From Camellia lanceoleosa (lineage: Eukaryota; Streptophyta; Magnoliopsida; Ericales; Theaceae): a stretch of DNA of 64,000 bases. A model generated the notes under the pieces. The model was not told the DNA's origin, searched no databases, and was given only the letters and a program-made list of their open reading frames with translations. A program made the translations under genes and the position numbers. Location: contig CM045762.1 in the NCBI GenBank assembly GCA_025200525.1, positions 107,968,682 through 108,032,681 of the forward strand, given 5' to 3'. Shown piece by piece: positions 33,841-43,769 of the stretch. Positions within the stretch are counted from its first letter, which is position 1; each line of letters starts with the position of its first letter.

Positions 33841-36192
33841 TGTAGATGTCCCCGAACGCCCCGGGGGGATGAACCCCCATTCTGTTCGTTTTGTGGGTCT
33901 GCTACAGTTCGGACTCGATTTGTCACGGTTCTTAATCTGAACCAAAGAGTCCAAATCTGGCAAAATTGTTTTGAGAAAACAGATTTTTGAAAGAAGTGCC
34001 AAACATGGACTGCTTCGCCAGATACAGAGTCGCCACCTAAATATTTTGTTTTGGGGGAATTTAGGAAACCCTGACTCGGTGCCAAAAGCCATGTGTCCGT
34101 CTTCACCAAAGTTGCCTCGGCTCGGGAACTTGGGTACGATTGGGGAAGGTCAGCTATGAGCACCCCCTCTCGCCCGGTCCGAAGACCAGCCTCTACTAAC
34201 CGTGATATCCGATTTTGAAAACATTATGTGCTCTTATTCCGGTTATTAGCCTAGAATTACTATGTTATGCGCGCAGCAAACAAGTATAGACCGAATCGCC
34301 TAAATTGGAACAAAACATTTCAAATGGTTTGCTACTCGCAGATAGGCTAAAATGTAGGTTTTACCACCCTCGAGTGGGTTTTAGAAAAGGTGGTTTTGCC
34401 ACTATCTAGTGGGCTTAAAACTCACAGTTTTAATGCATTATTCCAATTTAGGTAACTCGACCTCCACCCACAGGCATTCGAGTAGTTATAACACATAAGC
34501 AGCTAGCCTCATGGTAATCATGCTATTATGGCAATACTCACACGCATGCGGTATACTAAAGCATAAAAGCTTACCGAGTACTCCAAGCCAAAACAGAAGC
34601 TAGTTAGTAATCAATGCGTGATCCTAGCTCGTGTTAAGATGGCTAATGCAACACATACAAGATGCAACTACAATAGGCTCGGCTAATCTACAATGACATG
34701 TGAAATGCTACAACTAACACGTATTCAATTTGGAATTGAAATACAGATGCAGTTAGTATGATGCGCCAAGCCCGATGCATGCAAGACAAATGTATGGATG
34801 CACGCATGCATTGCATAAGGTATGCTAATTTAAATATGCCCTAATCTACCATCATAAGCAGGTAAATAAAAGGGAAGAAAGACGTGGGGTTGGAAGACAT
34901 GCACACACTCACACACACTTATTACACATTTGCCCTCACTCAGAGGGTCCAAAAGAATAATACAGTCCGAGTAATGAATCAACTATCCTAGCTAATTAAT
35001 TATTACACAACCTCTAGTTAAATAGCAAATTGAATGCAGAAAGGAAATGGCCACAGCCCCCACCTCGGGATGCGCGAATGATGCATGCTTGATCTGTCTT
35101 GCCCGAAAAACCCGCACCGTACCACTGCCGCCTCTGTTTTCACTGTCCTGCCTCTCCAAAGACTGCCAAAGTCCCAGGATACCTTCTATGCACACTGCTT
35201 CACACCATCGGCTGGATGAAATGGCCACCGGCCATGTAAAATGTCCATCGGCTGCTCATGAGGTCATCGGCCACACACCAATGGCCGGTCGGCAGGAAAT
35301 TCCCTTGAAGAACACCCCAAGAACAGTCAATGCAACCCTCCTCTTCTGATCAAAATCAGTCCAAAAACTCAAGAATCAACCCTCAAAGCCTCTCAAACTC
35401 GAGCTAAGGTGTGATAGTGTGCGTTAGTGCAAAAGTAAGGTAGAACTACACTTTTAGGCCTAGAAACACACACAAAAGAGAAGAGAGAGAGGAATCTAGA
35501 GAGAGAGGATGTATCTAACAGATATATAGATATAAGCTCTGGTTTTTGTTCAAAAATGGCTAACCCCCCTTGCAAAGGGAGAGGCATGATGCTTATATAG
35601 GCAAAACAAAGCCAAGAAACTTAATGGCTAAGCTAAAGAGAAAGGGTCAAGGGGTGCAAAGGGGTCTTGGCTTCTTGGAGAAGTTAAGACAGCTGGCCAA
35701 GCTTCCCCAAGAAGCTTGGCCAAAATGGGTCAACCTTCTCGAAGGAATTAGGGGGTCAAGGGTTCAAAACAGTCACCAACCGCACGGGGAGGAGTGATGG
35801 TGCATCCCAGCTGGCACAGCTGGCATGCACTATGCCTCAAGGGTTCAAAGGGGTCACACCGGCCAGCAAAAGAGGTCGCCAACAAAATAGAGTGCCGACC
35901 GGCCATTGGTGTTAACAAACCATGGCCGGTGGCACCCATAAACGGCCGGTGATGCAATGGAGGGACCGGTAGGATATGGAGATGGCCAACAAGCCATTCC
36001 CTGCCCTTCAAGGCAAAAACACCAGTGTTTGGTGCCAAAATCGAACACAAAACAATCGAGTGGAGAGATCCTGAGGCAAGTCGCGTAACCGAGACCTCCG
36101 GGAACTAAAGACGAACACAAACAAGGGTGATCACTGAGTGTTCAATCAGTGACGTCCAAGTTTTGAGGACGGTCAAAAATGGGGTGTCTACA
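33841..36192 (-). mobile_element. Solo LTR E of family A, inside the tandem array
   Basis: The plus strand starts TGTAGATGTCCCCGAACG and ends AAAAATGGGGTGTCTACA. It is flanked by perfect 5-bp duplications GTGGC (33836-33840, 36193-36197), and removing it restores a normal array monomer. It shares ordered landmarks with the LTRs at 11989-15240 and 43770-47750: GAGTCGCCACCTAAATATTT near 34028, a GGCCGG-rich patch near 35225-35300 and 35860-35950, and the CCAAGTTTTGAGGACGG end. At 2352 bp it is the shortest of the three. There is no internal domain, so it is a solo LTR. ORFs at 33971-36120 are not recognisable genes. Confidence 0.93.
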
Positions 36193-39100
36193 GTGGCCAA
36201 TTGTGATATCCTGAAGGGCGATCCGAATCTGGAGTCTTAATCGTCCCTAAGGTGTCATGCACCAAAGGGGGCTCCGAATCCGGAGACTTAATGTGGCCAA
36301 TCGTGATATCCACGAAGGGCGCTCCGAATCCGGAGTCATAATCAGCCCTAAGGTGTCACGCACCAAAGGGGGCTCCGAATCCGGAGACTTAATCGGTCCT
36401 AAGGTGTCATGCACCAAAGGGGGCTCAGAATTCGGAGACTTATTGTGGCCAATCGTGATACCCACGAATGGCGCTTCGAATCCGGAGTCTTAATCGGCCC
36501 TAAGGTGTCAAGCACCAAAGGGGGCTTCGAATCCGGAGACTTAATGTGGCCAATCGTGATATCCACGAAGGGCGCACCGAATCCGGAGTCCTAATCGGCC
36601 CTAAGGTGTCATGCACCAAAAGGGGCCCCGAATTCGGAGATTTAATCGGCCCTAAGGTGTCATGCACCAAAGGGGGCTCGGAATCCGAAGACTTAATGTG
36701 GCCAATCGTGATATCCATGAAGGGCGCTCCGACTACGGAGTCTTAATCGGTCCTAAGGAGTCACGCACCAAAAGGGGCTCCGAATCCAGAGACTTAATCG
36801 GCCCGAAGGTGTCATACACCAAAGGGGGCTCAGAAACCGGAGTCTTAATCGGCCCTAAGGTGTTATGCACCAAAGGGCGCTCAAAATCCGGAGACTTAAT
36901 TTGGCCAATCATGATATCCACAAAGGGCGCTCCGAATCCGGAGTCTTAATCGGCCCTAAGGTGTTATGCAACAAAGGGGGCTCCGAATCCAGAGACTTAA
37001 TGTGGCCAATCGTGATACCCCCGAAGGGCGTTCCGAATACAGAGTCTTAATCGGCCCTAACGCGTCATGTACCAAAGGGGGCTCCGAATCCGGAGACTTA
37101 ATTGGCCCTAAGGTGTCATACACCAAAGGGGGCTCAGAAACCGGAGACTTAATGTGGCCAATCGTGATATCCACGAAGGGCGCTCCGAATCCGAAGTCTT
37201 AATCGACCCTAAGGTGTCATGCACCAAAGGGGGCTCCGAATCTGGAGACTTAATCCGCCCTAAGGTGTCAAGTACCAAAGGCGGCTCCGAATCTGGAGAC
37301 TTAAGGTGGCCCATCGTGATATCACGAAAGATGCTCCGAATCCGAACTCTTAATCAGCCCTAAGGTGTCATGCACCAAAGGGGGCTCCGAACCCGGAGAC
37401 TTAAGGTGGCCAATCGTGAAATCCACGAAGGTTGCTCCGATTCCGGAGTCTTAATCGGCCCTAAGGTTTCACGCACCAAAGGGGGCTCCGAATCTGAAGA
37501 CTTAATCGGCCCTAAGGTGTCATGCACTGAAGGGGCTTCAAATCTGGAGACTTAATCGGCCTTAAGGTGTCATGCACCAAAGGGGGCTCAGAATCCGGAG
37601 ACTTAATGTGGCCAATCGTGATATCCACGAAGGGCGCTTTGAATCCGGAGTCTTAATCGGCCCTAAGGTGTCATGCGCCAAAGGGGGCTCCGAATCCGGA
37701 GACTTAATTTGGCCAATCGTGATATCCCCGAAGGGCGCTCCGAATCCGGAGTCTCAATCGGCCCTAAGGTGTCATGCACCAAAGGGGGCTCCGAATCTGG
37801 AGACTTGAGGTGATCAATCGTGATATCCACGAAGGGCGCTCTGAATCCAGAGTCTTAATCAGGCCTAAGGTGTCACGCACCAAAGGGGGCTCCGAATCTA
37901 GAGACTTAATTGGCCCTAAGGCGTCATGCACCAAAGGGGGCTCGGAATCCGGAGACTTAATGTGGCCAATCATGATATCCACGAAGGGCGCTCCGAATCC
38001 GGAGTGTTAATCAGCCCTAAGGTGTCATGCACCAAAGGGGGCTTCGAATTCAGAGACTTAATGTGGCCAATCGTGATATCCACGAAGGGCGCACCGAATC
38101 CAGAGTCCTAATCGGCCCTAAGGTGTCATGCACCAAAGGGGGCTCCGAATTCGAAGATTTAATCGACCCTAAGGTGTCATGCACCGAAGGGGGCTCGGAA
38201 TCTGGAGACTTAATGTGGCCAATCGGGATATCCACGCAGGGCGCTCCGAATCCGGAGTCTTAATCGCCCCGAAGGTGTCATGCACCAAAGGGGGCTCCGA
38301 ATCCGGAGAGTTAATGTGGCCAATCGTGATATCGACGAAAGGCGCTCCGAATCCGGAGTCTTGATCGGCCCCAATGTGTGATGCACCAAACGGGGCTCCG
38401 AATCCAGAGACTTAATCGGCCCTAAGATGTCATGCGCCAAAGGGGGCTCAAAATCCGGAAACTTAAGGTGGCCAATCGTGATACCCACGAAGGGCGCTCC
38501 GAATCCGAAGTCTTAATCGGCCCTAAGGTGTGATGCACCAAAGGGGGCTCCGAATCCGGAGACTTAATGTGGCCAATCGTGATATCCACGAAGGGCGCTC
38601 CAAAGCCGGAGTCTTAATCGGCCCTAAGGTGTGATGCACCAAAGGGGGCTCCGATTCCGGAGACTTAATGTGGCCAATCGTGATATCCACGAAGGGCGCT
38701 CCGAATCTGGAGTGTTAACCGGCCTTAAGTTGTCATGCACCAAAGAGGGCTCCGAATCCAGAAACTTAATTGGCCCTAAGGTATCATACACCAAAGGGGG
38801 CTACGAAACCGGAGACTTAATTTGGCCGATCGTGATATCCACGAAGGGCGCTCCGAATCCGGAGTCTTAATCGGCCCTATGGTGTCATGCACCAAAGGGG
38901 GCTCCGAATTCGGAGACTTAATTGGCCCTAAGGTGTCATGTACCAAAGGGGGCTCCGAATCCGGAGACTTAAGGTGGCCAATCGTGATATCCCCGAAGGG
39001 CACTCCGAATCCGAAGTCTTAATCGGCCCTCAGGTGTCATGCCCCAAAGGGGGCTCCGAATCCGAAGACTTAAGGTGGCCAATCATGATATCCACGAAGG

Positions 39101-39860
39101 GCGCTTCGAATCCGGAGTCTTAATCGGCCCTAAGGTGTCACGCACAAAAGGGGGCTCCGAATCTGGAGACTTAATTAGCCCTAAGGTGTCATGCACCGAA
39201 GGGGGCTCCGATTCCGAAGACTTAATCGACCCTAAGGTGTCATGCACCAAAGGGGTCTCAGAATTCGGAGACTTAATGTGGCCAATCGTGATATCCACAA
39301 AGGGCGCTTCGAATCCGGAGTCTTAATTGGCCCTAAGGTGTCATGCAAAAAAAGGGGCTTGCAATCCGGAGACTTAAGGTGGCCTCATGATACCCCCGAA
39401 GGGCGCTCCGAATCTGGAGTCTTAATCGGCCCTAAGGTGTCATGCACCAAAGGGGGCTCCGAATCTGGAGACTTAAGGTGGCCAATCGTGATATCCACGA
39501 AGGGCGCTCCGAGTCCGGAGTCTTAATCGGCCCTAAGGTGTCACGCACCAAGGGGGGCTCCGAATCCGGAGACTTAATCGGCCCTAAGGTGTCATGCACC
39601 GAAGGGGGGTCCGAATCTGGAGACTTAATCGGCCCTAAGGTGTCATGGACCGAAGAGGGGTCCGAATCTGGAGACTTAATCGGCCCTAAGGTGTCATGCA
39701 CCAAAGGGGGCTCCGAATTTGGAGGCATAATGTGGCCAATGGTGATATCCACGAAGGGCGCTCCGAATTCGGAGTCTTAATCGGCCCTAGGGTGTCATGC
39801 ACCAAAGGGGGCTCCGAATCCGGAGACTTAATCGGCCTTAAGGTGTCATGAAGGGCTTTG
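36193..39860. repeat. ~50-bp two-type tandem array of element B, main block (about 72 monomers)
   Basis: Two related monomers alternate irregularly. Type A (about 51 bp) has CCTAAGGTGTCATGCACC then CTCCGAATCCGGAGACTTAA. Type B (about 50 bp) has CCAATCGTGATATCCACG then CTCCGAATCCGGAGTCTTAA. B units are separated by one, two, three or four A units, so B-to-B spacings of about 101, 152, 203 and 253 bases are seen. Each monomer has two small inverted repeats. The array directly follows the protease end of B's coding region and occupies the place of RT, RNase H and integrase. With the left block there are roughly 86 monomers. Confidence 0.95.
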
Positions 39861-39991
39861 AATCATCGACATGAAGAGCTCTACGATGGGGTTTGAGAAA
39901 TGAATTGAGCGATGAAGAAAAATGGTTTCCATTGGAGAAGTGATATATATACAAGTATCAAAGCCCACAGGTCGGGTCAGTGATAGGGTTT
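39861..39991 (-). other. Junction between gag-protease and the tandem array
   Basis: This is about 130 bases of non-repeat sequence between the protease ORF end and the first array monomer on the sense strand. No reverse transcriptase motif is present, so the coding region stops abruptly here. Confidence 0.6.
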
Positions 39992-41962
39992 TCATAAAAT
40001 CTCTGCTTGTGCCGATTGCAGAGAGCCACAGATTTCTTCAATGCCATGGGTTGTCGAGAAGCGCACAAGCCGATGATAAGTGCTTGGAACGGCCTTCATA
40101 ATATGTAACCAGGTTCGCCCCATGATGACATTGTATGGCAAAGGGAGCTTTACGACCAGGAATTCTACTTCGACCGTTTTGGAGCCCGCTCGAATAGGTA
40201 GTATGATCTTCCCTAACGGGTACTCAGGATTCTTATTAAAGCCGAACAATGGGTGAGGCGCCGGAGACAGATCTGACTCGTTGAAGCCGAGTTTGATGAA
40301 AGTTTTGTAATACATAACGTCTGAAGTACTCCCTGGTTCTATGAGAATGCGTTCAATGGGGAACCGATTTACGCGTAATTTGATGACCAACGGATCAATG
40401 TGGGAGGCCGTTGTGCCGCTAAGATCGGAGTCTTTGAAAAGTAATTGTCGGAGCTTCTCTGGGCCATTCGGTCGGAATACATTGCTTTTGGGGGATTGGA
40501 TGCGATTGAATTGTGTGCACGGTTGGGGATGTAGGCAGGCTGTAGATTATATGGATTACGCCAAGTGGAGGTGAGTCCTGCCTCAAGGTTAGTGCCTTGA
40601 TTGGCTTTCCCTTTCTCACATACTGTTGCAGTCGGCCGTCTTGCACCAGTTCTTCCAAGTGATCCTTTAATGCGTAACAACTCTCAGTTTCGTGGCCGTG
40701 ATCTTTGATTTACTCGTACCGCCTATCCCTTCTTCGCGTATCGGGTGGCCCCACTATCTTTGACGGCCATTTGAAGAATGGAAGGTGTTAGACTTTGGTC
40801 ATTATTGCAGCGATTGGTTCTAACAACTCTGTGTACTTCTTGTCGGCACGCCTCGAGCGCCTGCTGTCGACTTGCAGTTGTTCATTCGTCCGGTGGGAGC
40901 ATTGATCGCTTGATCGACGAGAGTCCCGCCTTTTGTCTCGTTTAGCGCGTTACCGTGGCTCAGGGCTCAGAGGTGGCACGAAACTTATTGGTTGAGCAAT
41001 TTTTGGGGGGTCCGTTTTGTTGGACATTTGTCCGGCTTTTATTCTCAAGGCATCATCTTCAACTTTGCAATACTCTTCAACTTTCTTCATCAATGCCCAT
41101 TTGTTTTGGGGGCTTACGTCGAGGAAGCGAAGACCTTGTCGGGGATGTAGTCCCATTTTGAAGGTGGTGATGGCCATGGAGTCGTTGCAAGCGTCGTAGA
41201 CGAGGTTAAAGCACTCTCAATAGCGCGCCGAACATGCTCTGAGTGTTTCTCCTGATTGGATCTACATAGCCTAGAGAGAGTCAGCCCGTTTCGGCTGTAC
41301 CTCGTTGGTAATAAACCTGGCCCTGAAGGATTTCTGTAATTGATGGAAGCTTTTGATTGAAGCCGGCTCCAGCTTGTAATACCACATGACAACTAATGGC
41401 CCCAGGCTGCTGGGGAATATTCGACACATGAGGGCTTCGTTGTCTGCATGCAATGTCATGGCCTGCTTGTAGTGACGGATATGATTAGTGGGGTTTGATT
41501 TTCCGTCATAAAGAGTGAATGACAGAGCTTTGAACTTCTTGGACAGGGTCGCCCTTGCAATCCATCGAACAAAAGGATCGTGCTGGTCCTCTTCATCTGA
41601 ACTGCTTCTTCTGCGCTTGTTCCTTGTATGTAGACTCTTTTCGAAAGAGCTGGAAGTTTCAGATCATCCCTTCTTGTTGAGCTCCATGGGTAATGAGTTG
41701 GAGTCACTATCGGTATCCTTTGGTCGGGCTCGAGGTCATTGTCCACCTGCCCTCGGAGGTCGTTCAGGATCTTGGTGCACGGCTTCTCTGGATTTTGCTA
41801 CTTCTAGGGCCAAATCTTGACGGAGATGTTCATTTTCAGCGATTATGTTCTCCAGCCTTTGTTCATTCTGCTTTGCTTGTTCCATGATCGCTTGCATTGT
41901 CTCTTGCGCTGAAGTCATTGGTGAGTCGAAGTTCAAGGCGCGTCTTCAGTCACGCCTGCCAT
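39992..41962 (-). pseudogene. gag and protease of element B, degenerate
   Basis: The minus-strand reading begins with ATG GCA GGC GTG at 41962, 16 bases inside the primer site. A Gln/Glu-rich coiled start (AIMEQAKQNEQRLENIIAEN, 41900-41830) is followed after a frameshift by LKLPALSKRVY. A retrotransposon gag domain comes next (FTLYDGKSNPTNHIRHYKQAM, about 41525-41460; IKSFHQLQKSFRARF, about 41350-41310), then a linker with [20 protein letters not shown] near 40710-40650, and a protease domain at 40390-39992 ending PYNVIMGRTWLH. The reading is broken by several stops and frameshifts. The protease active site reads EPGST where an Asp is expected first, so it is probably inactive. This gag/PR type is common in the Tat/Ogre branch. 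No RT follows. Confidence 0.88.
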
Positions 41963-41977
41963 GGATGTATTTGAGTA

Positions 41978-41995
41978 TTCCCACAGACGGCGCCA
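41978..41995 (-). other. Primer-binding site of element B (TGGCGCC type)
   Basis: The minus strand reads TGGCGCCGTCTGTGGGAA, two bases inside the 5' LTR. TGGCGCC sites are characteristic of non-chromoviral plant gypsy elements (Tat/Athila branch), unlike the iMet sites of T1, C and D. The priming tRNA was not assigned. Confidence 0.85.
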
Positions 41996-41997
41996 GT

Positions 41998-42403
41998 TGT
42001 GGAGAAGTGATTTGGCAATACTCTTCTGATCTTGGGAGACGCTAGTGATCCTCAGCTAGTCACCTGAAAAGATACAAGCACTCCGGTCGGGGGTGCCGAA
42101 ATTAGCACTCCGACGGACAAGTCAGTTCAGACACTCAAGATAGCTTGTTTACTAAGTTAAGTGAAGTGATTCTTACATACCTTTCTCAATCCATTGTTCC
42201 TGTATTTATATCTGTTCCTTTCAATCCTCGGGGCCAGGGCCTACTTTTTAATCATTGTTCTTTCTATTATTCGGCTCTAAGGATCTACACTTATTCAGCA
42301 CATATATTATATTCGGTTTTCCATTCTCGCAGGATACAGCTGATTAATATCAGTCTTCCAATGGTACGCACCTTCTGATTTTGCCATATATTCGGCTCCC
42401 ACA
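41998..42403 (-). repeat. 5' LTR of element B
   Basis: It pairs with 17876-18281. The right flank CTTAT (42404-42408) completes the target-site duplication. Confidence 0.95.
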
Positions 42404-43016
42404 CTTATCACAGGAGGGCTCTTGCTGTTGGAGAGGTTACGGGACAGTCATGGCCAGGGACTAGTATCACAAGCTCTCCCCCGGGTCCGTGACCTCGTTG
42501 ACGAGGGGGGTGTTGGCTTATTCTACATTGGGCTCTCATGCTACATGGCCAATCGAGCCTTACTTGGATCGTTGGTGGAGAGGTGGTGGGACACCACAAA
42601 CTCCTTCCAATTCTCTTCTACTGGCGAGATGACAATAACCCCCTATGATTTCTCGATGATCACCGTCTTGGGAGTAGGGGGTGATCCGATCCCCTTAGAT
42701 GTAGATATGGGCCAGTAGGAAGAGGCATGGATCTACCTACTTAGAGTGAGCCCACCTCTATACAGGCCAACTATGGTCAAATATAGCTGGTTCTACGAGC
42801 GCTTCCATAGGAGTCAGCCCGAGACTCAGGAGGAGGTAGAACAGTACACCCGAGGCTTCTTAATATACCTTCTTGGTACTACCTTGTTTGCGAAACAGGT
42901 GGAATACCGTGGGCTTGTATCTGTTAAGCGCCTTTGTGACCTTGCCTCGGGTTTCGTTTTATGACAGGGACAGAGCCGGCCTTGTCACCCTCTACGGCTA
43001 CATGAACTTCAGTTCC
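42404..43016 (+). pseudogene. PMD-like gene of element A, core plant-mobile-domain exon
   Basis: After the CTTAT duplicate and a CACAG splice acceptor (ending 42413), the frame encodes a plant mobile domain: GLFYIGLSCYMANRALLGSL, VERWWDTTNSFQFS, MTITPYDFSMITVLGVGGDP (42510-42680). A TAG at 42716-42718 interrupts it in frame. It continues with WFYERFHRSQPETQEEVEQY and FLIYLLGTTLF (42790-42890), then a frameshift near 42955 into YDRDRAGLVTLYGYMNFSSR. The PMD is known both in transposable elements and in host proteins such as MAIL1/MAIN of Arabidopsis. Here the gene lies antisense within an LTR element, so a transposon-borne copy is the likelier reading. Confidence 0.75.
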
Positions 43017-43436
43017 CGCATGAGGGGAACAAGGTTGGAGGCTACTAGAGAGACTGGGAGGTACACATCTGTCCATGCATTTTCTGTTTGTTTCTTATGC
43101 TTTCTACTGTGCATTTTCTACTTTACGTCTGTCCATACATTGTGCTTTCTGCTTTGCACTTTCTATTTACCACTGGTCACACATTGTGCCTTATGTTATG
43201 CACTTTCCATTTACTATATGTTTGCACATATGGATTCACACTTTATCTTTGCCTTACAACTCCAGGTCTATGCTTATTTCCCAGGCTTTGCCCCAGTGCT
43301 GCAATGACATGGCATTCACTTACTTCCACCGATATTTCGATACGGTGGTAGCCCGCAAGGTACTCCGAAACACACAATCATTTCTTCTTTATTTCCATTA
43401 CTATTGTTCTAATCCATATTCTGACAAATGACAGCA
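43017..43436 (+). pseudogene. PMD-like gene of element A: intron, short exon, intron
   Basis: A GT donor near 43061 (GGAGGTACAC) opens a T-rich intron ending CTCCAG at 43266. A short exon follows with VYAYFPGFAPVL and, in another frame, FTYFHRYFDTVVARK, ending at an AAG|GTACTCC donor near 43360. A second T-rich intron ends at ACAG near 43435. These introns are inferred from base composition and consensus sites. Small ORFs in the first intron (43075-43350) are not genes. Confidence 0.5.
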
Positions 43437-43769
43437 ACTAACAACTTGTAAAATCTCCATTTACAGATCACGTAGCAGTTATGCATAATAATGCCGGTTG
43501 GAGTCAAAGACTAGTACACTAGGGCTTAGGCTACCTCCTGGTACCGGAGCTTGCAGGAGGGCCCATTTTGTCGGGCTTAATTTTTGGGTGAGCATTTCGC
43601 ACGCCGGACCATGGGCCTACCTGCCCCAGTCATTCCTACTCCGCCTCTAGTATCTATGAGGTCAACCGATGGCCTTTCAGTTGAGGCTATTATTCAATTC
43701 ATGGCAGGGTAGGATGCAGACTACTTCCAGTGAGATGGAGATTACACAGCCTTTATCAGGACTCACCTC
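43437..43769 (+). pseudogene. PMD-like gene of element A, middle part up to solo LTR F
   Basis: Frame fragments across this part suggest coding origin (such as DHVAVMHNNAGWSQRLV near 43470), but stops occur in all frames. The last five bases before the solo LTR, ACCTC (43765-43769), are duplicated at 47751-47755. Confidence in the reading frame is low. Confidence 0.45.

Larger units (their letters stand above)
17876..42403 (-). mobile_element. Element B: 24.5-kb non-autonomous Tat-like LTR retrotransposon
   Basis: The element is bounded by two 406-bp LTRs (17876-18281 and 41998-42403) and flanked by perfect 5-bp duplications CTTAT. On its sense strand (minus) the order is 5' LTR, TGGCGCC-type primer site, gag and protease (41962-39992), a ~50-bp tandem array (39860-32896), an antisense Transposase_28-like gene region (32660-18579), polypurine tract, 3' LTR. 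No reverse transcriptase, RNase H or integrase sequence is present between protease and 3' LTR on either strand apart from those inside nested element D. It would need enzymes from a relative. Nested D (8.9 kb) and E (2.35 kb) account for about 11.2 kb, so B was about 13.3 kb when it inserted. The LTRs differ at about 26 of 406 positions by eye without indels. The Tat/Ogre assignment is inference from gag type, primer site, extra antisense ORF and tandem repeats. Confidence 0.92.

Noticed and set aside
33841..36192. A terminal-inverted-repeat DNA transposon reading (TGTAGA...TCTACA)
   Set aside because: The 5-bp duplications, the TG...CA ends and collinearity with the LTR of element A next to a polypurine tract make a solo LTR the better explanation.
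33194..39780. Dozens of 60-112-codon ORFs on both strands of the 50-bp array
   Set aside because: They are produced by the repeat in every frame, start at the same ATG of successive monomers and end at recurrent stops. No codon-level conservation can be seen.
33150..39860. CRISPR-like impression of short repeats with palindromes
   Set aside because: There are no unique spacers: the whole 50-bp unit is repeated. The context is a plant retrotransposon.
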